Of a stretch of DNA of 64,000 bases, positions 24,688-37,417 are shown piece after piece. The position numbers and the translations under genes are program-made. The notes under the pieces are model-generated. The model did no database searches. It was not told where the DNA came from and saw nothing but the letters and a program-made list of their open reading frames with translations. The DNA lies in the NCBI GenBank assembly GCA_949825025.1, contig OX463779.1, positions 21,930,816-21,994,815 of the forward strand, in the 5' to 3' direction. The first letter of the stretch is position 1. Each line of letters begins with the position of its first letter. Source of the stretch: Siphlonurus alternatus (taxonomy: Eukaryota > Arthropoda > Insecta > Ephemeroptera > Siphlonuridae).

Positions 24688-27600
24688 GCTATTATATATA
24701 AACTGCGACTCCCACAGTTTTGCAGCTGTGTGTATTTGCGAATCTGCCACTCGAATGCACACACTTGTGTGTTGTTCCCACAAACGTCGTAGCGAAAATA
24801 TCGAGTAAATCACAATTCCAATCTCGTACGTCATTTCAATGGCTTTATCTTGCATTGAGGATGTCCTTTGTTTATAAATAGTGCAATGAGAATACAATAC
24901 TCGACCTATGAATATGAACTTGTTAAATGAAGGTCAATAATATCGATATAATTCAGTGCATGATCACCGTAATTTTTTATCCATTTCTTAATTCCTGCAT
25001 GATATAGCGGAACTCGGTGCTCAAAACCCATCTTCATCCTTGTCAATATATTTACGTGGGTTTTTTAAGCAATTGAGCTGAAACTTGATATCTGCAGGCC
25101 ATCTCAGGCATGATTACAAATCATATTTTTTAAATAAAAATCTGAAAATAATTGGTTCCATTTCCATTTTTTTGTTTCACTTGTATGTTGATATAACGAT
25201 TCATAATACAGTATATATAAATTTATACATATAAGTGTAACATGATACAAAATAAAAAATTAACATTGCAGTCTTATATGGAAATCTTCTTTGACGCATT
25301 GCATATTAGAATTGACGTAACATTCTATTTATTCTATATATAATTTATATTTTAAATGTCAAACGTACATAATACCATTGGCATATTAAAATAAACTACT
25401 AATTTAAATTTAGTGTTAAATTACAGTTATCAAACTCCTTTTTTTCCCTCATCCTAATTTACATTTAGATGGAGACTATAAAGTTTATAATGTAACATTA
25501 AATCTTATCATTGCATGCTTTCAAATAGTAATTTTAAAATTTTTATATATTAATTTTATTTAAATAAAATAATTATATAATAAATTATCAGTATAATAAC
25601 GCATTATTGTAAAAAAAAATATGTAACATTTAGTTAAACAATAAAAATATTATAAGCTTTGACTTCTATTATTGCTGCCATGCAGCTAATTTAGTTAACT
25701 TAATGAGATAAAAAAAAAGTTTAAAAAAAATATTATAGGTGAGTGCTGTGGTTAGAGCTGATGGTCCCATAGAGGATAATGAACGCCTAAATCCCTGTAG
25801 CCAGTTCACCACAGACTGGATAGTAATGGGGTGTTCCAATATATATAATACTTATCCTACATAGCTGGCCGTGTTTTCAATTCCCGCCGCCCCCATAAAT
25901 CGTAAAGCTGATGTTGAAAGTGGTAGTGTGGTAGAGGTGGTGGCTTATCAGAGGCCATCAGGGCTAAGGGGGAGGCGGTGCCAGATGCCGGACACAGAGA
26001 TCGATACCATACGGACTGATCGTTGCATGTTGGTGCTATACCAATGACTATGTCAACTGTGATGGTAATTGACTATCATCTGTTCTGTTTACAACCATCA
26101 GAAATCATATAATATACGATAAGTCATTATTAGTATTGTGTCAATATATATATATATATAAAAAAATCAAATTGTTTTTGTTATACTTTGATAAAATCAT
26201 CACAATTGACAGTTTTATATTACTTGTGATCTATTGTATATCAGATTTTATTTGTATGATAACTAAAATATTTATTTTATATAATATACTGTATTGTATT
26301 ATATATTATATTGAATGAAATGTCAATTTATAATTATTATTTTAACAAAAGAGTATATATTTGGCAGTGTATTTGATATAATAATGAGAATAATATAATA
26401 ATTTAGCATTAGTTTTTAATTAATATTTTGTGCATACATCAAAGCTGTGGTACTGTATATTATATAGTTTAATTTATTTATGGAATCATGTATAAATTAT
26501 TATCCTAGAGTACTTATAGTACTTCATTATGTAATTATGACAATTGATATTTACATTTATCAAAAATATGAAACATGGGATTTTTTATTTATGAATAATT
26601 TTGGTTTTTCAATAAACAAAATTAATTTCAATTAAAAAATGTAAAAAAAAAAAGCAAATTATTTTATTGATTTTTGTTATTTTCATGCATGGCATTGAAA
26701 TAGTTAAATTAGTAGTGATCGGCAACGCATGTAGTAATTTATAGTATAATTATGTTATCAAAATGACATGCCCTTTACCCTTGTATGTGCTGACATGCTT
26801 TAATTATTTATATTCTTGGAAGCTTATAATATTGATTTTATACACAGCTAGAGCAGTGAAATTTTTACCATTAAATAACTCGTATAAAACATATGATACT
26901 AAAACTGTTTTAAACGACTTATATTATAAAATTCGATCAATTCCCATAATATTTCTTTTTATAAAAAATGCTCGTTTTCCTTATAGACTGCGTAAAAAAA
27001 AAATGCAGTGTAATAAAATTCTATATTTTGTGACATTGATAGTACATTATTATACCCAGCATTAGTACTTTATATATTTCTGTGAACTCCTTTTTTTTTA
27101 TTTTTGTAGTTTTATCCTTATGTTGTATATCTTAACTTGTAGCATACAGCTGCTGCAGCTATCATGACCGTATGAGTATATTGTTTCTGATTTTATCCCA
27201 GTCAGTCCGTGTTAGGCTATATACTGTGAGATGCAGTCTTCAAAAGCTGTACGTGTATTGTTGTATGGTCGTCGAGATGGAGCAGATATCCGGTCCACAC
27301 ACCGGTACCTGCTGCATGTATGTCCGTGACTTGAAGCCAAGATGTGACCATATAAGGAGTGGTCCAACACCACACTGCTGCATGCTGTTGCACTTGCTTG
27401 TATTGTGTTATAGCATGCATGCAAGAGGACACACTGCCCCGCTGTCAAGTTGCTATGTGACACATCGTGAGCCTGGGAACACTTTTTGGTGTAAAGAACT
27501 GCATTTTGTAAAGTATTAAAAAAATTAAAGGAAGTCCATTTTCGTTATATACTGTAGGTGTGGTCTAATCGTATATACTAAGAATACAATACATCGATAA

Positions 27601-27860
27601 TTATGTTAACCTATAGCTCTAAATAAGAAGTATGCACCTTGGATAAAATGCAGAATTCTGCTGATTCACTACATTTTTAGAGTATAAACATTCCAGAACT
27701 AGATTATATAAGACAATTATAATTATATTATATCTTCACGTGGATCGAATACCTTTTGATATTATCCCAACCCGGAAAAAGGTGTTAATTCATAGCCCTT
27801 TCATGATATGCAAATAGAATTTTGTAAGTTAGTATTATGAAATATGAATAATGAATAACA
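24688..27860. other. Intronic AT-rich sequence
   Basis: No exon recognised. A mixed-composition block at 25741-26040 has a tRNA-like GTGGTTAGAGC and, about 120 bases later, TTTTCAATTCCCGCC, but the spacing is wrong for a tRNA. Open frames at 24559-24897, 26763-27065 and 27172-27519 match nothing I know. Confidence 0.5.
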
Positions 27861-28640
27861 TATAATGAGGAATTTGCATGCGTGAATCTGATTGGCTTAA
27901 TCGAAAGAGGGGGCTGAGAAATACATGTGTGAATTTTATGCGAATTTTTTTAGCACTGCAAGTATGCTCAAATGCATATTTAAAAGATGCACTTTACCTG
28001 GAGGCGATGGCGCATCGCCAGTGACGTCATCGCTATGTCAGGTTCGGTTCACTATAGATATGCATACCTGTACGCACCTGCATAACAGGTAGCCAATCAA
28101 AAACAATCTAGCCAAAATTCAAAATTTCAAATGCCTAGCCTATTAGTTTTAAAACTTAAAAAATGCACATTATTCCATATACGCGTATTGTAGAAACACA
28201 CTGGGAGATAAGTAATATTACAAACGTACCTTTCATCATATTTAAATAATAGAAATTGTTTCGCAAATAGTTTCATTTAATTGAAGAGAAGATGCAATCG
28301 ATGCAATATCAAGTCCTGCCACCAACTTTTCTGTTTAAATTATTGGCGATTATTGGCGCGTCATGCATCAATCAGCCAATAAAAATGTGTAAATTTATCA
28401 TACTGGACTCCTTCCGTATCTGCTGATTATCTATTGATTTATTTTATTAAACCTAAAACTGAGCCTCTTTTCTTATCTACGAAGATAGTAGGATGCCGTA
28501 GGATTCAATATTTAAATTTATTAAGACCCTTGAATCATAATTTATCAATGTCTTTTCAACCCCCTGTTTGCTGCTGCTGAAACCAGAAACGGAAGGATTG
28601 AAAAATAAATACAGTTTTAATTTCAACATTTCTATAACGC

Positions 28641-28712
28641 CTGTACGTGGTCGAGTGGAAAAGCACTCGTCTTCCATGCAAGAGGTGAAGAGTTCAAATC
28701 TCCTCTGGTTCA
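28641..28712 (+). pseudogene. tRNA-like segment, left arm of the palindrome
   Basis: The A-box TGGTCGAGTGG is exact to consensus, and the B-box region AGTTCAAATCT is close. A 72-base cloverleaf layout can be drawn with loop CTTCCAT, giving a TCC (Gly) anticodon if the layout holds. The acceptor stem does not pair (CTGTACG against CTGGTTC), so this is a tRNA-derived or SINE-like remnant rather than a working tRNA gene. Confidence 0.6.
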
Positions 28713-28996
28713 TTTTACATTTTTAGTAGCACGAAGAATTAATTCAAACGTACGGGGTAAAATAATCTTATTTTTTCTTACAATATAATCATGTTATACT
28801 ATTATAAGTCACACTTTTTCATTTAAATACGCACTTACAAAAACTTTGCAAAAAAAAAAAAAAAAAAAAAAACCAAACAAAAAAAGCGTTTCATTCAATG
28901 ATAGAAAAATTAATAAGAAATTATAAACAAAACTATTTTACCCCGTTTGAGTTAAAAATATGAAATAAACTTTTTCATGCTACTAAAAATGTAAAT

Positions 28997-29068
28997 TGAA
29001 CCGAGGGAGATTTGAACCCTTCACCTCTTGCATGGAAGGCGAGCGCTTTTCCACTCGACCACATATAG
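28997..29068 (-). pseudogene. tRNA-like segment, right arm of the palindrome
   Basis: This is the mirror copy of 28641-28712, with the same A-box and anticodon loop and a slightly better B-box (GGTTCAAATCT). Its acceptor stem is also unpaired (CTATATG against CTCGGTTC region). The substitutions between copies are mostly transitions. Confidence 0.6.
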
Positions 29069-29845
29069 GCGTGTTGAAAAAGTCGAAATTAAAACTGTAT
29101 TTATTTTTCAATCCTTCCGTTACTGGTTTCAGCAGCAGCAAACAGGGGGTTGAAAAGACATTGATAAATTATGATTCAAGGGTCTTAATAAATTTAAATA
29201 TTGAGTCCTACGGCATCCTACTATCTTCGTAGATAAGAAAAGAGGCTCAGTTTTAGGTTTAATAAAATAAATCAATAGATAATCAGATACGGAAGGAGTC
29301 CAGTATGATAAATTTACACATTTTTATTGGCTGATTGATGCATGACGCGCCAATAATCGCCAATAATTTAAACAGAAAAGTTGGTGGCAGGACTTGATAT
29401 TGCATCGATTGCATCTTCTCTTCAGTTAAATGAAACTATTTGCGAAACAATTTCTATTATTTAAATATGATGAAAGGTACGTTTGTAATATTACTTATCT
29501 CCCAGTGTGTTTTTACAGTACGCGTATATGGAATAATGTGCATTTTTTAAGTTTTAAAACTAATAGGCTAGGCATTTGAAATTTTGAATTTTGGCTAGAT
29601 TGTTTTTGATTGGCTACCTGTTATGCAGGTGCGTACAGGTATGCATATCTATAGTGAACCGAACCTGACATAGCGATGACGTCACTGGCGATGCGCCATC
29701 GCCTCCAGGTAAAGTGCATCTTTTAAATATGCATTTGAGCATACTTGCAGTGCTCAAAAAATTCGCATAAAATTCACACATGTATTTCTCAGCCCCCTCT
29801 TTCGATTAAGCCAATCAGATTCACGCATGCAAATTCCTCATTATA

Positions 29846-30516
29846 ATATTACAAATAAAAAAGAAAACGTAACTACTTAACAAGTTTATATATTGCCATC
29901 ATAATTGAACATATTATTACCGTTCTAATTTTGCAAGCTTCTTTTCTATCGTCAGATATAAGTGCGGCGTCATTTAATGATGCTTGTCGTTTAATTAAAA
30001 AAATAATAATAATGCAAATAAAATACATTCATGTCAAATTACAAAACGGTTTTTAAAAGATAATTGACGTTTAATAATTTTTTTGCGTTATTTTTGTTTT
30101 GTTTTCCTCGTCCTCGATTGCTATAGGCTTGGCTCCTCGTCCTATGACCCGAAAGAGATTCGAGAGAGGGAGCGTATTTCGCTTGTCATCGCTCACAGCT
30201 GCCACGTCACCGCAACATGACGCGAAAAGCAAAGTCACGTACATTGCCCGAGAAAAAATAAAAATGTACGCGCACATTACATGTTATGACTTTTTCGCTT
30301 TTTTTATTGTTTTTGCCTATAAAAAAATAGTAGTACGAGTTCGTATAGTTCGTATTAAAAGGGAATTAAAAAAATAATAATGTATGTTCTTTGTTCTGTG
30401 TCATGATTTTATAACTGCACATGAACTTTCCAAATGCACTTTATATTAAAAAAAAAAAAAAAAAAATCTCGTAAGCTGCATTAATGTCCTCTGAATTTTA
30501 AGATTAAAGTGATCGA

Positions 30517-30596
<80 letters not shown>

Positions 30597-33091
30597 GTAA
30601 TTGCTGCTAAATCAATTACAGAAAAGTATAGCAATCTCAGTGGATATCTATTATATAGTAAAATTTATTAATACGTTGAAGGGTTTAGATTGCATTACAA
30701 CATGCACTGTAGTAGTCAGTCAGAAACTTTTATAATACAAGCAGTAGTGGATTAAAAGGGGAACCACAAGTACTCCCATTCCCCATTCAGATGCTTTAAA
30801 TTTTTTTTATTATTATCATTTATATTTTTTTAATTAACCACTGTTCATAGTTTCTCTCGCTTTACATTTAATGGTTTGTTATCGTGCGTTGAATACTTTT
30901 CTTTCTATCTTATCACATATCCTATACATTTTCCTGTAACTATAATATATAACATAGTATATAATAATTAACCTTAATAACAGACTCTACAACACTAAAT
31001 CATTTGAAGATATAAATTCTTTAATTGTAATCTTTAATTAGATTACTTTGATAAATATTTTCTTATAAATATAAGTAATAATTATAAAATCCAATATTTT
31101 TTTAAAAAGAGACATGGTTCTTTCAGGAAGTATGTATTTTTTATTTCTGATATTTTCTTTATAATTTTATAACTAATTTACAAAATTGCTCTTTTAAGAA
31201 AAACCTTTTTTTATCCCTCATTGCGAAATTATTGTAAAAAAATATACATTATACATCTGTCAAGGTACTATACATTTAAAAACCCATCATGATACAGCGT
31301 TAAATTTTTTATACAACAAATAAACTGCATTTAAATCTTTTCTCGGTAAAATGCAATGTTACATCATTATGTTACAACGTAACATAAGCAGTATATAAAA
31401 ATTGCCTGAGGATACAACTTATGACTTATAACATGTAAATGTAATTATTGTGCAACCATATAGGCCATCATCCATGAACCTGGTGCTTTGTCTTATTGTC
31501 CACCACAACAGCGTGAACAATATGCGTCGTTGTAATAATTATTTTTTTTATTTCAAAGTGACGTCACATCAGTGGTTCGATCGATACTTGTGATATCACC
31601 TGGCTTACTTCCTATAAGGTGACGTGATTATATGCGATAGTCATAATTCATACAGACTATAAAAAAGAGCTTTATAATATAGAATAAAGCACATATAATG
31701 TCTATTGTGTCGTCTTTACTACAGTATTCATAGTAGTTTATTATTGATGTTTTTGTGTTGATGTAATGTCTTTTGTTTATTATAATGTTCAAATGAATTG
31801 CTATAATAAAGTAATTTATACTGTATTATATAATATGTAGTGAAAATTGTTTGATAGCATGCGACAAAAACATGATTGTTATTATCGTTTAAAAGCATGA
31901 AGCAGTTTATAATGTTCTCCATATTAAATAACATATTCGGTATTTATTCCAAAATTATAATTATATTAATTTTTCATTGTTATTATTGTACTGAAGTAGT
32001 TGGATATATTCAATGTATCCATACAAAATGTTGCGTTATTGAATGAATTTTAAGAGCATAAAAAAGATTTTAAATATAATTCAAGTGCATGGGGAATTCA
32101 GGATCTGCAGACTCGAAACTTATTTAGATTTCCTGATTTTGCAGAATGCTTTTGATACTCTATTCTTTTTTTTTTTTAACTGTTTCCCAAACTTAAAAAA
32201 AAATCGATAAACTATATAATCAAATTTCTATTATCTAATTCACGTACCTAGAGAAATAATAAAAAAACAAACATGTATTCAGAATATCCTGTGTGTTATG
32301 TAGTTTGTAAACATATAGGTAACAAATAAAAAAAAAAGCAGTGTTTACAAAGCCCTTTTCCCGTGAATATTGTGTTTATCCTGTAACGTAAATAAATAAT
32401 TATAAGCCCTTGCTAGACTGTAGCCGCCTACCCCAATTAATGTATTTAATAAAATAACATCGCGTCCTCTGCTGCATTAAAGTACTTCAGGCTTATTTAC
32501 TTCATTTCTCTGAACAAAACTGATATTTTATTTAATGTACAATACCATATACTTTTTTATATTATATCAAAATTCTGTTATAAAAAAATTTGTAGGTCAA
32601 TGTAAAAAGAGATTTGAATTCAATAAAACAAATTTTATTTTGTGTCATATAATTCCATTTTTCTATTTTAAAAGGTTTATTTTATAAAAAAAAAGAGTGG
32701 AAGCGTTTGTATCTCATGCAGATGAGTAATGTTGTGCGACGACATATTTTACCTGCTGAGTGCGATCGCAATCTGCGCGGGTGGCGCTAATGGGCCTGGG
32801 GGTACATGGCGCTAGGTACGACGAGGGGGCAGTAGTATAGGTCTATTTTGGTCTCTGGCACCTCGGTCCCGCCCTCGCAATTTATATCGATCTTCCTACC
32901 CTCTCGATATACCACATATAAAACCAACATCTTCATCCCCTTTAGCTGTATCCATTACAGTAACAAGTCATTTATTAATATTTGTCAGTATCTTTATATG
33001 ATTAATTTTTTGCTTTGTATAATATATCTCAATCCACCATTTTTTGCTATTATTATAATATATTACTTGTAATATGACGGATGTTGGTGAT

Positions 33092-33092
<1 letters not shown>
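29846..33092. other. Intronic AT-rich sequence, two mixed-composition patches
   Basis: Apart from the TA repeat, nothing is recognised. Patches at about 30095-30260 and 32700-32880 are GC-richer. The frame at 30099-30377 has no family motif. A GTGACGTCAC CRE-like octamer context lies near 31558. Confidence 0.5.
30522..30595. repeat. (TA)n microsatellite
   Basis: About 74 bases of perfect TA dinucleotide. Confidence 0.97.
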
Positions 33093-33171
<79 letters not shown>

Positions 33172-33174
33172 ATA
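33093..33174. repeat. (AAAT)n microsatellite
   Basis: About 20 perfect AAAT units. Confidence 0.98.
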
Positions 33175-33529
33175 TTGTAATATGATCTTTATATTAATAC
33201 AGTATTGGTAATTTTTTGGGAAGTGTAAGAAATATGTTTAAAGAATTTAAAGAAAGAGAATAGAATTTATAACTTAAGTGTATGATGTTTCCATCAAATC
33301 GTATGAAAAAAACGTCAACTGCAGATGTAAAAAAAATATAAGTTGGATTATACAGTACATGCATGGTGTATTTTGCTAAATTCAAAGACTGTACACTAAT
33401 AAACAGTTCTTGTGTTAAACTACCTATAAATTGTATATATTAGAATTAGAATAGATGTGAGCATTTATTTTTCGTGTATTTTTGTTTTATGTTATCCAAG
33501 ACTTTCGTGATTCTTTCTAATTTTGTTGA

Positions 33530-33869
33530 TTAATGGACAACATACATAAAAATATTTTATTGCAGAAATGAATAGAGAGTGCCAAATTATGCTACTCTGA
33601 ATTTTTTCATATTTTTTTTTTAGACCTGGAACCATTTTTAAATAATTATTGAAAGTCCTGTGATTTCAGTTGGCACCCCTGAAGCCTTAATAAAAAAGAT
33701 ATATAGACTGGACGCCTATTGACGCCTCCAGGGGGCGTGGCCGCACTTTCAATAATTATTTAAAAATAGTCCTGGGTCTCAAAAAAATCTGAAAGAATTC
33801 AGAGTAACATAATTTGGTACCCTCTATTCATTTCTGCAATAAAAAAATTTCATGTATGTTGTCCATTAG
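33530..33869. mobile_element. 340-bp palindromic element, TTAA on one side
   Basis: The ends read TAATGGACAACATACAT inward on both sides, preceded by T on the left (TTAA) and C on the complementary right end (CTAA). The arms include AATGAATAGAGRGTGCCAAA and TTTCAATAATTATTTAAAAA. The centre is GC-richer, with CGCCTCCAGGGGGCG. A solo arm of this family lies at 3411-3506. Confidence 0.8.
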
Positions 33870-33914
33870 TTGATATTTTGGGGCGATTGACACATTTTGG
33901 TCGTGTATGCCCCC
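33870..33914. repeat. TTAAGGGGCATACA repeat end, copy 2
   Basis: This is the reverse-orientation match to 23927-23975 (complement reads GGGGCATACACGACCAAAAT). It directly abuts the right end of the 33530-33869 palindrome, suggesting a nested or joined insertion. Confidence 0.6.
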
Positions 33915-34945
33915 ATTTTTAATTTTGTATTTTACTGTGGTTGATTTTAAGAGAGAGGGAGGGGGAAACTGTTCAAGTTTCTCACACGGATTCACTGATT
34001 TAATGCAAAATAAAAATATATTAATATAGACCATGCCATGGCCGTCTCTTATCTCATATCTACTTGAAATGTGTGCTTTAATCATCCATTCTTATCAGTT
34101 CAGCGTAGAATCGTTAGAATAAAAAAAAAGAGACAGACAGAGTTCTAAATTAAACTCATTGAAGCCTATGGTAAGTATCAACATTAAAACAAATTCAATA
34201 AATATGCATATGTGCGGCAATTAAATCAGTCATCAATGAAGTCTTTCACTAACATCATGTATTCCATGCCCCTTTGTATTATTAAATAAATTTAATGTGT
34301 GACCATTCTATTTTATCATCAAATTTAAAACATGTGTGGTGAGGTTTTGCGAAGTAAAAGTTTGTGTATAGGAGAGAAAAAACTTCTCTCATTGTCAGTA
34401 CTAATTAAATTGGTAAAAGTGTAGAGAATAATTTAGTAGATTATACGTGCGATAAAAAAAATCAGTTTTTAATTTCCGTATGCCATTATTTTTATTACAA
34501 CATAACATTAAACATAGAAATGTTTATAATAATATATACATGAAATATTAAAATTTATTATGAAAAAATTTAATATAGTGTGTGGATAAAATATTACATA
34601 AATCGAAACTAAAAACGTTCTCTATCTCACACATTTAATTTAATCTTGAATCGTTTACAAGGGTGCAGACCTGCATGGGTATATGTTATGCATATTAACG
34701 TACTCATCTTGCTTTCTTTGTTGTATATAGTTGCAAATCTGTATCTTTAAATGTCCAGTTTTAGCAAATCCGACAGGGTTGCTCAGAGATGCATGTTAAT
34801 TATTTCTCACCGTAATTCATTCGACATTGATCCTTGCGCCATCGTAATGATTCCCATTATACTTCATTATCTTTGTACATCCATGACCTGCGCAACTTGC
34901 ATCACTGACCTTTAAACTAGATGTATAGTCGCAAACTATGACGTA
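33915..34945. other. Intronic AT-rich sequence
   Basis: No gene or repeat structure recognised before the target duplication of the Foldback-like element. Confidence 0.55.
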
Positions 34946-35262
34946 TTCTGTATGGCCCCAGAGAATTGGTCCGAAGAGGAATTGGTCCGAAAAGGAATTG
35001 GTCCGAAAAAGAGGCGGTGCAAACGAGGAGTGGGGGGTTCTTAAAAACGTGTCAGATAAAAGTGGCAACGCTGCAAACGATTCGGACCAATTCCGCTTTC
35101 GGACCATTTCCTCTAAATATGATTTTTGTTTAATTTTGGTAGCATTACAAAGTGTAATCAGTAATCATTTTAAAAATGCAGTTAACTACTAAAAGTGCAT
35201 TTATTGCAAATTGCAGACACTAACTTTATTTAAAAAAAGACGGCCAAAAGAAGGCGAAGAAT

Positions 35263-36028
35263 TGGTCCGAAAGGGAAATTGGTCCGAAAGCTTTAATATA
35301 TCAATTAAGAGGAATTGGTCCGAAAGCTTTATAATATCAATAAAGAGGAATTGGTCCGAAAAATTTATAATGTCAATTAAGAGGAATTGGTCCGAAAGCT
35401 TTATAATATCAATAAAGAGGAATTGGTCCGAAAACTTTTTAATGTCAATTAAGAGGAATTGGTCCGAAAGCTTTACAATATATCAAGAAAGAAGAATTGG
35501 TCCGAAAGCTTTATAATATCAATAAAGAGGAATTGGTCCGAAAACTTTATAATGTCAATTAAGAGGAATTTTGGTCCGAAAGCTTTATTGCATCAATATA
35601 GAGGAATTGGTCCGAAAGCTTTATATTGTCAATTAAGAGGAATTGGTCCGAAAGTTTTATTATATCAATATAGAGGAATTGGTCCGAAAGGTTTATTATA
35701 TCAATATAGAGGAATTGGTCCGAAAGCTTTATAATGCCAAAATAGAGGAATTGGTCCAAAAGCTTTATAATGTCAATTAAGAGGAATTGGTCCGAAAGCT
35801 TTATAATGTCAATTAAGAGGAATTGGTCCGAAAGCTTTATAATGTCAAAATAGAGGAATGGGTCCGAAAGCTTTATAATATCAATAAAGAGGAATTGGTC
35901 CGAAAGCTTTATAATATCAATAAAGAGGAATTGGTCCGAAAACTTTATAATGTCAATTAAGAGGAATTGGTCCGAAAGATTTATTATATCAATATAGAGG
36001 AATTGGTCCGAAAGGTTTATTATATCAC
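35263..36028 (+). repeat. 36-bp tandem array (about 21 units), left arm
   Basis: The consensus unit contains GAGGAATTGGTCCGAAAGCT, then TTATAATRTCAATWAA. Because 36 is a multiple of three, every frame reads a 12-residue periodic peptide (for example RNWSESFIISIK). These frames are consequences of the repeat, not genes. The TTGGTCCGAA core is the most conserved part. Confidence 0.95.
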
Positions 36029-36742
36029 AAACTAAAATATAAAATGAAATTTTATGACAATATTTTATGATAAAAGATTAATAATATGGAATAAGGGTGG
36101 AATTCAAAATTGCTAAAAAATCACTTCAGTCATGATATCTATGTAATTTTTGGACACAGTGATATTTTTGTAAATATTATTCAAATTATTAAAATTCAGC
36201 TACACAAATAACAAGATTCTGTGGTATTAATTATATAACAAATTAGCATCCATCATTGTAATTTTTAGGGAAATCCTTAATCAATAGAATTATTATGAAT
36301 ATAAAAATATGTAATTATTTTTAAAAAAAATATATACGTACTGATGACAGAAAAAGGTCAAAAAGCACATTGGAAATATTTAATTATTCAATTAAAGCAT
36401 GTTGTCATTTGATGGACTATTACATCTTGTCTTATTGGCTAAAAATGTATTTAAAATGATTTTTTTAAAGCTTTAATAATTTTTTATGCAACTGCACAAT
36501 TAAAAGATAACAACTTATTCTTCTTAGTAAAATATTAAAAAATTGAAAACGAAGTCAAATCACCTCATACGTACATATTGAAAAAATTAAAAAATTAGTA
36601 CGTGAAGAAATAATATATACACAGTTTTGCAGTTTTGTACTAGATCATTCTATTTTTTTTAATCATGGGGTTTCAAACAAAAACAAACGAGCCTGCAGTG
36701 GCCTCCCCCACACCCCCAATTTAAAATTAAAATATATGGCAG

Positions 36743-37110
36743 ATTCCTGAGATTCCTCTTTATTGATATATATATAGTAAAGATTTCAGACGAATTCCCA
36801 TTTCGGACAGTTTCCTCTCTACTTATGAAATTAAATTTTAGGACAGATTCCCCTTTACTGATATAATAAAGCTTTCGGACAGATTCCCCATTCGGACCAA
36901 TTCCTCTTAATTGACATTATAAAGCTTTCGGACCAATTCCTCTTAATTATTACATTAAAGCTTTCGGACCAATTACTCTATATTGATGTAATAAAGCTTT
37001 CGGACCAATTCCTCTATTTTGCCATTATAAAGCTTTCGGACCAATTCCTCTATTTTGACATTATAAAGCTTTCGGACCAATTCCCCTTTCGGACCAATTC
37101 TTCGCCTTTT
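36743..37110 (-). repeat. 36-bp tandem array, right arm, shorter and partly decayed
   Basis: The same unit in opposite orientation (AAAGCTTTCGGACCAATTCC). The inner units carry changes such as GGACAGATTCC, while the outer ones are close to consensus. The arm is roughly half the length of the left array. Confidence 0.9.
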
Positions 37111-37417
37111 CTTTTGGCCGTCTTTTTTTTTAAATAAAGTTAGTGTCTGCAATTTGCAATAAATGCACTTTTAGTAGTTAACTGCATTTTTAACATGATT
37201 ACTGATTACACTTTGTAATGCTACCAAAATTAAACAAAAATCATATTTAGAGGAAATGGTCCGAAAGCGGAATTGGTCCGAATCGTTTGCAGCGTTGCCA
37301 CTTTTATCTGACACGTTTTTAAGAACCCCCCACTCCTCGTTGGCAACGCCTCTTTTTCGGACCAATTCCTTTTCGGACCAATTCCTCTTCGGACCAATTC
37401 CTAGGAGCCTTCTGTAT

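Larger units (their letters stand above)
27861..29845. mobile_element. 2-kb palindromic element with about 0.9-kb arms
   Basis: The ends pair as TATAATGAGGAATTTGCATG and its complement. The arms (about 27861-28770 and 28930-29845) remain nearly identical along their length, with more differences in the tRNA-like segment, and are separated by an AT-rich spacer with a run of over 20 A. A perfect short palindrome, GGCGATGGCGCATCGCC, lies inside each arm. TA dinucleotides at the boundaries would fit a TA target duplication. The mirror-image frames at 28477-28713 (minus) and 28996-29232 (plus), sharing FSSSKQGVEKTLINYDSRVL, result from arm symmetry. I do not recognise that peptide as a transposase. 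Confidence 0.88.
34954..37409. mobile_element. 2.46-kb Foldback-like transposon with 8-bp target duplication
   Basis: TTCTGTAT occurs immediately outside both ends (34946-34953 and 37410-37417), a clear 8-bp target duplication. Terminal sequences pair in 16 of 20 positions (GGCCCCAGAGAATTGG against GGCTCCTAGGAATTGG). The outer arms of about 300 bases are highly similar inverted repeats (34954-35290 and about 37080-37409). Inside lie tandem arrays of a 36-bp unit, long on the left and short and decayed on the right in reverse orientation. A unique AT-rich middle (about 36030-36740) has no transposase. This is the architecture of Foldback elements. The 8-bp duplication is also typical of hAT and some other superfamilies, so the mobilising enzyme is not determined. 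Confidence 0.9.

Noticed and set aside
25741..25900. tRNA gene (GTGGTTAGAGC ... TTCAATTCCCGCC)
   Set aside because: The A-box and B-box-like parts are about 120 bases apart with no cloverleaf between them. At best a degraded SINE.
28477..29232. Two similar 78-codon frames as a gene pair
   Set aside because: They are mirror images produced by the palindromic arms; similarity extends equally outside the frames.
35211..35759. Long frames with 12-residue periodic peptides (RNWSESFIISIK type)
   Set aside because: They exist because the 36-bp tandem unit is a multiple of three and free of stops in several frames on both strands. There is no start context or family match.
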